Numbered from the stretch's first letter, positions 5,447 through 12,330 are shown. The stretch: DNA of 13,109 nt from JABDMH01 sp965223165 (GCA_965223165.1 CBDCVQ010000004.1:1-13109); one strand, 5' to 3'. The notes: generated by a model not told the origin, from the sequence alone. Made by a program: numbers and translations.

Positions 5447-6338
5447 TGATCTCTTTTTCGCAGGCTTGGACGACCAGTTCTCTGAGGTCTTTAATCTTCT
5501 GATAGAGGTAGTCCAGCTCGTCGGGAGTGATTGTGTAGGTGGGATCATACCTGGCGGAGACATAGGCTTCCTTCAATAGCTCGAAGTGGTGTTTTTCGGT
5601 GCGATCGCTAAGGTCGAACCGAGAGGAAAACGATGAGTCGTGCCCCTCTAGCTTCTCGTAGAGAACTTTGAGGTCGTGGGTCTTGGGTTTGTATCAGGTC
5701 TTGACCAGGAGATATGCGGTGATGTATCTTTCGCTGATAACGTGCAGGATAAAAGCTGTCTCGTTTCGGTGTTGTCTGTCAATTCCCGTTTGGTAGAAAT
5801 CGGCGAAAGCATCCCCTCCAGATAACCACATATCACGATCTCCCTCTTGCATCTGCTTTTTCTCCGCTGGCGTGAGTTCCTTTGCCTCTGCTAGGGTGAG
5901 TTTTCCAGAGTCATAGAGGACGACCCCCTCTTTTTTTATATCAGCATAGAAATACCTGTTTTCTTCAAGCCTGGCGTTTACGTGCTTGATGTTCTCGACT
6001 AGGATGGAAACGGGTGTCTCGATACTGCGGTCTTTGAAGATTTTTTGACTGATCTCGGTGGACATTCTCATCTGCATCTCATAGACGGATTTGTGGGTGA
6101 CAACCATGATGTCGAAATCACTGATGTATCAGTACGTGTTCCCGTCTTTCCCGATCGTTATGTCACGCTCGACAAAATCCCCTCTGGCATAACTGCCAAA
6201 CAGGATGACCATGTGGATCGGCAAGACCTGGCTAGCGAGTATGATGTCCAAGACTTTTCTTAGTTCCTGTTGTTTATGGAGTGGTATATGTTCGGGAAGG
6301 GTATCGATCATGTTGTGCCAAGGTCGGACAAAATCCAT
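5442..6338 (-). CDS. MNT-type nucleotidyltransferase fused to HEPN domain, two UGA-Gly codons
   Basis: This 298-residue protein is a fused form of the MNT/HEPN pair. Residues 1-110 are a minimal nucleotidyltransferase: LFGSYARGD (Gly48-Ser49) and the metal-binding SDFDIMVV (Asp74, Asp76). Residues ~180-298 are a HEPN domain: a helix with FILHVISERYITAYLLV, the signature TGYKPKTHDL, then FELLKEAYVSARYDPTY and a C-terminal helix. The frame crosses UGA twice: codon 70 (6131-6129), just before YISDFD, and codon 215 (5696-5694), the conserved Gly of the TGYKPKTHDL signature. It ends in UAG. In separate MNT/HEPN systems the HEPN RNase is the toxin and the nucleotidyltransferase neutralises it by AMPylation; fused proteins may be self-controlled, which is inference. 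ATG 6338 follows the upstream gene by 10 bp. R3 overlaps its stop. Confidence 0.85.
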
Positions 6339-6348
6339 TGTGTTGACC

Positions 6349-6564
6349 TTAGCGATATGGTCACCTAAATCAAGCGATCCCCTCCAGGACTTGCTGAGGT
6401 GTGAAATACTTGGCGAGCTTCTGGCACAGCTCGTCCTTGGTCTGGCAGGTGATATGCTTTCGGCTGTGGGCGTGGTTGCCTGCTCGGATGATGTATGATC
6501 CCTCCAGGTCTCGGTATATCGAGATTAGCCCTTGAGGGGTTTCGAGATGTTTTACAAACGTCAC
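6349..6564 (-). CDS. Small hypothetical protein, 71 residues, first gene of the MNT-HEPN operon
   Basis: The protein reads MTFVKHLETPQGLISIYRDL...EGIAGFRGPYR from a GTG start at 6564 (GAGG is 2 bp upstream, too close to be ideal). UGA at 6372-6370 and 6363-6361 are read as glycine, and UAA at 6351-6349 ends the gene 10 bp before the MNT-HEPN ATG. It seems to begin with short strands (GLISIYRDLEGSYIIRAG) followed by a helix (TKDELCQKLAKYFTPQQVLEGI). I do not recognise the family. Tight linkage suggests an antitoxin or partner of the MNT-HEPN protein, but no DNA-binding motif is obvious. R2 ends the intergenic space upstream. Confidence 0.6.
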
Positions 6565-6601
6565 AGCCTCAAAATTAGCTGAAAATCGGCTTGTCTGCGT
6601 G

Positions 6602-6678
6602 TTTAATCGTCCTGAGAGTGGCGTATATGGTTTCGACCTTGCCTTGGGTGCGATATACGCCAGTGTAAGGGGCTATTA
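6602..6678. repeat. R2: 77-bp inverted-repeat element
   Basis: It aligns without gaps to R1, with identical 14-bp CCTGAGAGTGGCGT and near-identical right part (TATACGCCA-TGTA-GGGGC). Arms AGTGGCGTATAT (6617-6628) and ATATACGCCAGT (6653-6664) pair with one mismatch. The pair C4403-G4428 of R1 is T6628-A6653 here, a compensatory change that keeps the stem. It lies 37 bp from the GTG of the minus-strand operon and 53 bp before the plus-strand small-gene cluster. Confidence 0.75.
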
Positions 6679-6731
6679 AAACCCGTATCTTTGCAGGGAG
6701 AGGGGGTCATTTTACTTTCTAATGATTTGCG

Positions 6732-6854
6732 ATGGCAAAAAGACGTAAGAAAAAGGTCTCCGTCAGGGAGATGATACTAAACGACCTCATCACGTTCTTG
6801 TCGTGGGCTTCGACGCTAGGTTTGTTATATCTCATTTCACTTACTATTCAATAG
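6732..6854 (+). CDS. Small single-span membrane protein, 40 residues
   Basis: It begins with a cluster of positive charges (MAKRRKKKVSVREM) followed by a helix and one hydrophobic segment ending the protein (FLSWASTLGLLYLISLTIQ), stop UAG. Charge distribution predicts an N-in single membrane span. It is the first of a run of tiny plus-strand ORFs after R2; TATCTTTG at 6684-6691 (a TAnnTTTG-type box) lies about 40 bp upstream. No family is recognised. Small membrane peptides of this kind occur as toxins, holin-like proteins or transfer-apparatus subunits; none can be chosen from sequence. Confidence 0.55.
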   Translation: MAKRRKKKVSVREMILNDLITFLSWASTLGLLYLISLTIQ

Positions 6855-6933
6855 AATATAGGTAAATAGATAAACGCCTCCGTAGAGCACACGGATAGGA
6901 ATGGATTAGTCGCCTTTGTAGTCAATTCCAGCG

Positions 6934-7041
6934 GTGTCTTTACTGAGTCGATTTACCAACAAAAAACATAGACAGAAAGACCCCCTCTTTCTAGTCGTCC
7001 CAGCCTACTTGCTATCATCCTTTCTCCTGTTCTTTCGATAA
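6934..7041 (+). CDS. Small single-span membrane protein, 35 residues (GTG start)
   Basis: From GTG 6934 it reads MSLLSRFTNKKHRQKD and then a hydrophobic segment PLFLVVPAYLLSSFLLFF with a final Arg and UAA. Positive residues before the span predict N-in topology, as in the preceding small protein. No ATG or clear ribosome-binding site is present, so the start is uncertain. The evidence is the pattern of a basic head plus one hydrophobic span, repeated in adjacent ORFs. Confidence 0.4.
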   Translation: MSLLSRFTNKKHRQKDPLFLVVPAYLLSSFLLFFR

Positions 7042-7050
7042 GTCAAAAAG

Positions 7051-7170
7051 GTGCTGATAACCCTCACCACAAGGGATATAGTCCTTATGATGTCGCTATA
7101 CGACATAATCAAAAATTTGTGGAACTACCCCAAGAAAGTCGAAGCAAAAGGGGCTTGATACAGAAGTTAA
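7051..7170 (+). CDS. Small hypothetical protein, 39 residues, one UGA-Gly
   Basis: The frame from GTG 7051 (or ATG 7087/7090) encodes a moderately hydrophobic N-terminus (LITLTTRDIVLMMSLYDIIK) and a basic tail NLWNYPKKVEAKGAGYRS that crosses UGA at 7156-7158 and ends in UAA. It starts 9 bp after the stop of the preceding small gene in the same frame, consistent with a tight operon. No family recognised. Confidence 0.4.
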
Positions 7171-7182
7171 AGATTTTTACAA

Positions 7183-7326
7183 ATGAAAAATATCTTTACT
7201 TTTGTATTGTGTGTTTCAGCCCTTATGCTGAAATTCCTGGGGTGATCCCAGATTAAAAAATGAACCAGCAGACTGCAATCTGCTGGTTTTTCTTTTTCAA
7301 AGATACGGTCGAATATACATTCATAA
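7183..7326 (+). CDS. Possible small ORF running into a terminator
   Basis: ATG 7183 opens with a hydrophobic stretch (MKNIFTFVLCVSALMLKFLG) like a signal or membrane segment, 12 bp after the previous small gene. With UGA as sense the frame crosses two UGA (7243, 7258) and the strong terminator at 7263-7297 and ends only at UAA 7324, so a terminated mRNA would lack a stop. Under the standard code it is a 20-residue peptide. It may be a real short peptide, but the end is unclear. Confidence 0.25.
7263..7297. terminator. Bidirectional rho-independent terminator
   Basis: A perfect 10-bp stem (AACCAGCAGA with TCTGCTGGTT, 6-base loop) is followed by a T-rich run TTTTTCTTTTT on the plus strand and preceded by A6, which gives T6 on the minus strand. 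It serves the plus-strand small-gene cluster and the minus-strand transfer operon ending at 7409. Nothing else is seen in 7327-7408. Confidence 0.85.
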
Positions 7327-7408
7327 AAATTGAATATTGCAAATCCAGAAATTTAACGCTGTCGTATCACACTTTTTCAGAACCTTTCTTTCGCCACCGC
7401 CCCCCATT

Positions 7409-8323
7409 TTACCCATAAAAAACCACCTCTTCTCCCTTGAGGGTCTGCCAGGTATCGAAAAAATCCTCTTGTTCTAGGTCATCGTAGGCTTTACAGATAA
7501 AGTACTTGTCCAGGTGTACAAACTGGGGGTCGGCTTGTATTCTTTTCTGGACGGCTTCCATGATCGAGCGGTAGGTAAATAGCAAGGCGATGTAGTAGGG
7601 TTTGGACTCGTCGTAGTTGTAGTGTTCTTGCACCAGTCTGAAGGCGAAGGCTTGGGCGTGGTGGTGGAGTTGTTTGACCACTCTTTTGGAGTCTTTGCCG
7701 TTGCACATCTCAAAGAGGTAGAACCTGTTTTGTCGGTGCATGTTCTCGATCAGAAATGCCCCGTCAGGGATAAAGTACTTAGACTTGGACAGGGCGATCC
7801 TGTTTTTGGACTTGAGATTTTTGGTTGTTCTGGCGTTGCCTGTGGTGTCAAAGTAACAATGGAAAAACGGGATGTCCAGCTCGTTTTGTTCCGCCCATTT
7901 GTCGAGTTGGATTTGAAAGTCGATCTGTTTTTTGCGGTGGGGATAGTCACGGAAGGCGATCGACTTTCCGACCTGGTATTTGACCTGGTCTTCGGGATAC
8001 CTCAGCTCCAGGATCAGGGCTTGTCTGCCAGCGGGTGTGAGGTAATACATAGACTCGACCTTGCCCATCCTAGGTTGGGGCGTGGCAAAGGAATTGCAGG
8101 CGACCAGGGGTCTCCTTCTGTCTCTGAGGCTGCTTGCCTGCTTCCAGAGATACTGGTACTGGGTGGTGCCCAGATCCAGGGCGAGCATTTGCGAAAGGGT
8201 CAGGTACTTGTAGCGAGCCAGGCTCTCCAGGATGTTCGCCTGGATGTTGGTGATGACCCCCTCCCAAGCGATCTTTTTCGGCTTCTTGGACAGCGTGTCG
8301 GCGAGTTGTTTTTTTGTTTCCAT
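7409..8323 (-). CDS. Replication-relaxation family protein
   Basis: This 304-residue protein has the layout of the replication-relaxation family (Pfam PF13814): an N-terminal winged-helix region at about 28-105 (ILESLARYKYLTLSQMLAL, then a wing with MYYLTPAGRQAL) followed by an alpha/beta domain with DFQIQLDKWAEQ, FIPDGAFLIE and FYLFEMCNGKDSK, the last recalling a nuclease-like core though catalysis is not established. Family members occur on plasmids and conjugative elements and have been linked to plasmid replication and DNA relaxation. The ATG lies 2 bp after the stop of the TraG-like gene, so the two are cotranscribed and probably cooperate in DNA processing or transfer. It ends in UAA, followed by the bidirectional terminator. 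No UGA is used. Confidence 0.75.
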   Translation of the reverse strand: METKKQLADTLSKKPKKIAWEGVITNIQANILESLARYKYLTLSQMLALDLGTTQYQYLWKQASSLRDRRRPLVACNSFATPQPRMGKVESMYYLTPAGRQALILELRYPEDQVKYQVGKSIAFRDYPHRKKQIDFQIQLDKWAEQNELDIPFFHCYFDTTGNARTTKNLKSKNRIALSKSKYFIPDGAFLIENMHRQNRFYLFEMCNGKDSKRVVKQLHHHAQAFAFRLVQEHYNYDESKPYYIALLFTYRSIMEAVQKRIQADPQFVHLDKYFICKAYDDLEQEDFFDTWQTLKGEEVVFYG

Positions 8324-8325
8324 GA

Positions 8326-10239
8326 TTAGTGATTTTGTGATGAGCTAAACGGGTCTTGATAGGGCTTGCCGCCTTGGTTGTATTTGTCGATGTCGGCAGG
8401 AGGCGGAGCCGTTGGCTTGCGTTTCGGTTTGCTTGTACCATCGAGCGGCACATAGTAGCCGCTCTCATGTACCAGCCACAAAAACAATTCCTCCAGCTCG
8501 GCTTTGTCCAGATAAAAGGGCGGCTTGATGTCCACGTACTTGGACGGGGCTTTGAACTTTCTAGCACCCGTGTCGCTGCTGTTGTCATGCACATAGAAAT
8601 AGTATTTACCGAGCTTAGAGAGGCTATCAAAATCCGTTGTTTTCAGCCCCATCGCACTAGCCATTGTCCTCATGCTGGCATCATCATTTTTGCTGGAGAC
8701 CTTGATACAGGTGTTGGACTTGACCCCCGATTTGATGGTGGCACTCTGGATTTGATCGCTGTACTGATGGGCGAGTATCATGTGTAGCCCTTTCTGCCTT
8801 TCCTTGGATAGGATGTTGCACACCTTTTCGGTGATGAAGTCCTGGGCTTCATCCAGCACCACAAAGGTCGGTTTGGGTCGGGAGCCGACGGGTCTTTTTT
8901 TGATCTCGGTCTGGATCAGAGCGACTAGGAATTTACCCAGCGTTTGGGAGGCATCCTCGGAGAGCAGCCCTTGTTTGAGGTTGCAGATAATGACCTTGCC
9001 TTTTTCTATCTCCTGACCGATACGTACCGAGCTTTTGCCTGTGAATACCGCTAGGGTATTTTTTGATCCAACGATTTTGGATAGCCTGTTGCGTACAGGT
9101 CTTTTGGTGGAGTTGAATGTGGTACCTCTCATGTCGGCGATGGTCTGGGCGTGGATGACATTGTCAATTTTGCTGCCTCGCTCGACCAGCTCCTCGTTGG
9201 TGTTGTCGTTCATAAAATGGATCAGATCGAGGATGTCACAATCACCCATCCGCAGCAGGGCATTGATGCAGGCAGCGAGCACCATTTCCATCTGAGAGGA
9301 GCTTTCGCTTTTCAGCAGCTCGAAAAACACGCCCGTCAACTGATCGGTTAGGTACTCGATGTTTTGCTCGGTACGTTCGTAGGGTTTCAGATCCAGGGGA
9401 TTGATCTTGAAGATGTAGTCTTGGTCAAAAATATCCCTGCCGAGCAACTGCTTGGCGGTCTCTCTGATGTGGGTGTCCAGATAGACGATCCTCTCCTTGT
9501 TGTGCCCATTGAGGTAGAATTGCAGCAGCTCGACGGAGAGCTTGCCTTGCGGCTCGATACAGACCAGGGATTTGTCCTGCTTGGCGTTGGATTTCTTTTG
9601 TAAGTGAAACCAGATATTTTTGATGATCTCGGATTTTCCACTGCCTGTTTTGCCTAGTATCCAGGTGTGCCTTTTCATCGACGACAGGGGGAAGTAGTGG
9701 GGCACACTGTAGCCAAAAAAAAACTCGTGCAGTGGCGGTATGCTCTTTTTAGTCCACGACTCCAGTAGCTGTAAAAAGATGTCCAGAAATGACTTGTCCG
9801 CATCATCTGAGGTGTGTTGTGCGATAAAAAATCGGTGCTCCTGGGGGGAGTGGATGTACAGATAGGCAAAGGCTCGCTCAGCGAGATAGTCCGTCTCTGC
9901 CACGTTGCCTTTGAGTACCATTTTCAGCTCAGCGAGCGTAAACCCTCGCTGATTGAATAGGTCGGCATAAGCGTTTGAATACTCGACGAGTGCATCCAGT
10001 TGTCGGTCGATGCGATCGACCCAGTGGGTCATCACCTGGACGACCAGATCGGGGATGCCGAAAGGGGGTATGTATCCAAACAATACCTGTTCGTCGTCGG
10101 TTTGTGAGGGGTGTATCGACTCCGTATATTGGCGGTACACGGACTGCAGAAATTCGATTTCGTTTGCCAAGTCAACTGCCCGATGGGGGGGTCTACTAGA
10201 ATGTCTACTATTTACCCTATCATTATAACTGTGGATCAT
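8326..10239 (-). CDS. TraG/VirD4/HerA-type conjugation ATPase, soluble form
   Basis: This protein of up to 637 residues has a RecA-like motor: Walker A GKTGSGKSE at 196-204, Walker B FVVLDEAQ at 459-466, then the TraD/TraG-type segment ILSKERQKGLHMILAHQYSDQ. Such hexameric ATPases pump DNA or couple a relaxosome to the type IV secretion channel. There is no N-terminal membrane segment, unlike classical VirD4, so it may be recruited by the membrane proteins encoded upstream. The C-terminus is Pro/Lys-rich and probably disordered. ATG 10239 lies inside a perfect promoter (-35 at 10250-10245, -10 at 10227-10222), so transcripts from it start downstream; TTG 10170 or GTG 10140 would then be the start, unless longer transcripts from upstream use the ATG. 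About 30 glycines are present, none from UGA. It ends in UAA. Confidence 0.85.
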   Translation of the reverse strand: MIHSYNDRVNSRHSSRPPHRAVDLANEIEFLQSVYRQYTESIHPSQTDDEQVLFGYIPPFGIPDLVVQVMTHWVDRIDRQLDALVEYSNAYADLFNQRGFTLAELKMVLKGNVAETDYLAERAFAYLYIHSPQEHRFFIAQHTSDDADKSFLDIFLQLLESWTKKSIPPLHEFFFGYSVPHYFPLSSMKRHTWILGKTGSGKSEIIKNIWFHLQKKSNAKQDKSLVCIEPQGKLSVELLQFYLNGHNKERIVYLDTHIRETAKQLLGRDIFDQDYIFKINPLDLKPYERTEQNIEYLTDQLTGVFFELLKSESSSQMEMVLAACINALLRMGDCDILDLIHFMNDNTNEELVERGSKIDNVIHAQTIADMRGTTFNSTKRPVRNRLSKIVGSKNTLAVFTGKSSVRIGQEIEKGKVIICNLKQGLLSEDASQTLGKFLVALIQTEIKKRPVGSRPKPTFVVLDEAQDFITEKVCNILSKERQKGLHMILAHQYSDQIQSATIKSGVKSNTCIKVSSKNDDASMRTMASAMGLKTTDFDSLSKLGKYYFYVHDNSSDTGARKFKAPSKYVDIKPPFYLDKAELEELFLWLVHESGYYVPLDGTSKPKRKPTAPPPADIDKYNQGGKPYQDPFSSSQNH

Positions 10240-10250
10240 TGTTTTGTCAA
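10215..10250 (-). promoter_or_regulatory. Consensus sigma70 promoter of the TraG-like gene
   Basis: On the minus strand TTGACA (10250-10245), exactly 17 bp, and TATAAT (10227-10222): a 12/12 match with ideal spacing. Transcription would start near 10215, inside the first codons of the long TraG-like frame, implying an internal non-ATG start or two transcript forms. Confidence 0.75.
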
Positions 10251-10270
10251 TTTTTTGATTACCAAAGCGT

Positions 10271-10316
10271 TAGGGGTCAAATCCCCTATTCGATCTTATA
10301 CTATAATCCTATAGTA
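10271..10316. promoter_or_regulatory. Two inverted repeats upstream of the TraG-like promoter
   Basis: TAGGGG-TCAAAT-CCCCTA (10271-10288) and TACTATA-ATCC-TATAGTA (10299-10316) are perfect inverted repeats centred about 28 bp apart, lying 20-66 bp upstream of the -35. Their position suggests activator or repressor sites for the transfer genes; this is inference. Confidence 0.45.
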
Positions 10317-10337
10317 TTCACCCTAGCCCTATCTCTC

Positions 10338-10445
10338 TTATGTCATCTCACTCGACTCACTCACATTATTCCCTTTATCCTGGTCATCCTGTTCGTTCGC
10401 TCCTTCAATGCCATTTCGATCGCCAGCGCTTGCCCCTGGTTTCAT
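10338..10445 (-). CDS. Possible 35-residue acidic peptide
   Basis: From ATG 10445 the frame reads MKPGASAGDRNGIEGANEQD and then a Gln/Asp/Ser/Glu-rich tail ending in UAA at 10340-10338. It lies in the 244-bp gap between the coiled-coil protein gene and the TraG-like gene, just after a terminator-like hairpin. The composition is low-complexity and acidic, as in disordered linkers or DNA mimics, but length and composition alone do not prove a gene. Confidence 0.3.
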   Translation of the reverse strand: MKPGASAGDRNGIEGANEQDDQDKGNNVSESSEMT

Positions 10446-10460
10446 ACCTAGGACTAGGCG

Positions 10461-10535
10461 TATAAAATAGCTTAGGGGGTAAGCTATCCAACCCGTTCTT
10501 TTTTGGTTCTTTTTTGAAAGAGCCGAGTTGGATAG
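10461..10535 (-). terminator. Nested hairpins and terminator after the coiled-coil protein gene
   Basis: The distal hairpin TAGCTTA-CCCCC-TAAGCTA (minus strand, 10486-10468) is followed by TTTTATA. The proximal one pairs CTATCCAACTCG (10535-10524) with CGGGTTGGATAG (10495-10484), 12 bp with one G-U and a 28-base A/T-rich loop. They overlap at 10484-10486, which is also the UAG stop, so the two structures are mutually exclusive, an arrangement seen in attenuators. Confidence 0.55.
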
Positions 10536-11245
10536 ATCCCCGTGAAAAAAAATCGTCAGCGTCATCACCAGTAGCCCAGGTAGTAGTTGCGGTACGAGCT
10601 GAGGTCTGCCAGGGCACCTGTCAGCCCACCAACGGCAAGCTCTTTTCTGACGGCTGCCTGGCGGAAATTCACCTCTCGTGCCAAGGTCTGTATCCGCTCT
10701 AGTACAGTACGGGCTTCATTGTATCGTGTATTTTCTCTGAGCATATTTTCCCGATGCTGGAGCTGTCCGCTACGGGCTAGCTGTTCGAGTTCGGTTTTGC
10801 GAAAGGCATACTCCTTTTGGTTGACCATCAGGAGGTGACCGACTTCTTTTTTCAGTAGCTCGATCTGGGTTTTGACCTTGTAGAGGTCAAAGTCCTTACG
10901 GGCGAAGGTCAACATGGTGAATGCGTCCTTGATCGTATCCATTGCTCTTTCCCGCTGGTAGGCAAACTGCTGCTTTTCGTCCTCAAACTTTTTGAGGTCG
11001 AGGCGGTGATGTTCCTGGCTGGTTTCCAGTTGTTCCCAGCCTTTAGCGGTGTCGTCTTTCATGCGGAGGATGGAGGCTTGCGTCCGTCGGGTGATCTGGT
11101 CACCCGTGAGCCGCATAGCCTCGTCCACTGTCATGGTAATAAGGGGTTCCCTCCCCTTGTCTGGTTCGTCGCCCAAGGACGATGATCGACGACGGAAAAG
11201 GAACCCCAAAAATCCTACGGCTATGGCAAATAGGATGAATTCCAT
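10484..11245 (-). CDS. Membrane-anchored coiled-coil protein, 253 residues
   Basis: An N-terminal membrane segment (EFILFAIAVGFLGFLF, residues 2-17) followed by RRR predicts a short outer N-terminus and a large cytoplasmic part. Residues ~60-200 are strongly helical and rich in Glu/Lys/Gln/Arg with heptad-like spacing (WEQLETSQEHHRLDLKKFED, LLKKEVGHLLMVNQKEYAFR), a long coiled coil. The first in-frame stop triplet is UGA at 10567-10565; with UGA as glycine the protein continues through three UGA to UAG 10486-10484, adding a basic tail ending KRTKKERVG. If UGA were stop it would have 226 residues. It starts 3 bp after the stop of the DUF4407-like gene, so both are one operon. No family is recognised; it could link the membrane complex to the ATPase. 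Confidence 0.7.
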
Positions 11246-11248
11246 TGC

Positions 11249-12247
11249 CTAGCTGTTGTAGGTGGAGCCATTGCCATTGAGCTTGGCGGCGACCTCCCGC
11301 AGAGCTTGCGGATTTTCAAAGCCGTTTTCTGCCTCTCGCTCGATCGCCTGCAATAGCTCCCTTTCGGTTGCCATATGGTCTACCTCCTCGACACTACGAG
11401 CACCCGCAAGCTGTGTGTTGACATCACTGACACTGCCTCTAGTGACGCCAACAAGTTGCTTTCTTTCCAAAAGCATTTGTAGGTACTCCCCGCCGTGCAG
11501 ACGTATCCGCATGATGACGGGGATAGACTCGACCAAGAACAGACACACAGTCATCAGTAGTGCCATTATGAGGCTACCCGTATCGTCCTGGAGACTCTGG
11601 ATGTAGGCATTCATCAGAGCGACCTTGGTAATGGTCGGCTCGCCTTGATAGTCGTCCTTGTATTTCGCTTTTACCAAGGCGATCTTAGCGTCCTTGCTTT
11701 CCAGGTACGCTTGGTACTGCCTGCGAGTGTCCGCTATGGGCTGAGCCGATGGGCGTTTGCCTTCCGCCTTAGCGGCGGCATATTCCGCCCCCGCTTGGGT
11801 ACGAGCCGCCATCAGCTTTTCGCCTTGTTTCTCGATGGCAAGGAGGTCACGAGCCTGGTACTTGTCCACCCGTATGTTGTGCTGCTCCACGGCTTCGTAT
11901 ATACGGACGATCAACTCTTGCTCTACCTTGATGGTCTTGAGCGGCACAGAGAGCACCACAGCCAACAATAGGCTCAAAAATAGCCGCCATATCGCCGCCC
12001 CCATCCCTTTATATGGCAACGAGGCATCCTGCTTATAAAACAGTAGCCCCATTATGGAACCGATCAAGCCTCCTATAAAGTAGTTGTCAAAGGCATAAGC
12101 GGCAGCGACAGTGCACAGTGCGAAAATCACAACCGAAGAAATAGGTACACCGATAGCGAATAGATTTAAATCACCTCTTTCGCCGTCGTCTACCTTCCTG
12201 TACAAAGCCTCGTCTATGGAGGCTCTGCGTCTCAATAAATTGTTCAT
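11249..12247 (-). CDS. DUF4407-like four-TM coiled-coil membrane protein
   Basis: This 332-residue protein has three membrane segments near the N-terminus (about 28-52 FAIGVPISSVVIFALCTVAA, 56-70 FIGGLIGSIMGLLFY, 83-103 AAIWRLFLSLLLAVVLSVPL), a helical, Ala/Lys/Glu-rich region (110-200), and a fourth segment at 225-245 (SLIMALLMTVCLFLVESIPV). This 3 TM - coiled coil - 1 TM plan, including the KQDASLP segment after TM2 and the V-E-x-x-P near TM4, matches DUF4407 proteins as I know them; the call is by layout. The C-terminal ~85 residues are soluble and helical. ATG 12247 was chosen; an in-frame upstream ATG at 12358 would add 37 residues but crosses two inverted repeats and a stable hairpin. 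It ends in UAG and leads the transfer operon. There is no in-frame UGA. Confidence 0.65.
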   Translation of the reverse strand: MNNLLRRRASIDEALYRKVDDGERGDLNLFAIGVPISSVVIFALCTVAAAYAFDNYFIGGLIGSIMGLLFYKQDASLPYKGMGAAIWRLFLSLLLAVVLSVPLKTIKVEQELIVRIYEAVEQHNIRVDKYQARDLLAIEKQGEKLMAARTQAGAEYAAAKAEGKRPSAQPIADTRRQYQAYLESKDAKIALVKAKYKDDYQGEPTITKVALMNAYIQSLQDDTGSLIMALLMTVCLFLVESIPVIMRIRLHGGEYLQMLLERKQLVGVTRGSVSDVNTQLAGARSVEEVDHMATERELLQAIEREAENGFENPQALREVAAKLNGNGSTYNS

Positions 12248-12270
12248 ATTAAATTTTTTTGAACAATTAG

Positions 12271-12295
12271 GGTCTGCCGCCGAAGCGGCAAGACC
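12271..12295 (-). promoter_or_regulatory. UUCG-capped leader hairpin before the DUF4407-like gene
   Basis: On the minus strand GGTCT-t-GCCGC, loop TTCG, GCGGC-AGACC forms a 10-bp hairpin with one bulge, capped by a C(UUCG)G tetraloop, among the most stable RNA loops. It ends 23 bp before ATG 12247. T6 precedes rather than follows it, so it is not a terminator; it may stabilise or regulate the leader. Confidence 0.55.
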
Positions 12296-12330
12296 AAAAA
12301 ATAAACTAAGGTTTCCTGCTCTTAACTGAG

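Noticed and set aside
5694..5696. UGA as tryptophan (code 4, Mycoplasma-type)
   Set aside because: The position is the conserved glycine of the HEPN TGYKPKTHDL signature, and other UGA sites fall in glycine-like loops.
6681..7308. 11-bp inverted repeat CCGTATCTTTG flanking the small-gene cluster (6681-6691 and 7298-7308)
   Set aside because: Pairs of 11-mers this similar are expected several times by chance in 13 kb; the left one may just be a promoter-like TATCTTTG box.
7622..8329. 235-residue plus-strand ORF opposite the replication-relaxation gene
   Set aside because: It is the antisense shadow of a gene with clear family features; its composition (repeated Val/Leu/Gly/Asp) is typical of such shadows.
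10271..10288. tRNA T-arm-like GGGG-TCAAAT-CCCC
   Set aside because: The loop is six bases rather than seven, and no acceptor, D or anticodon arms can be found around it.
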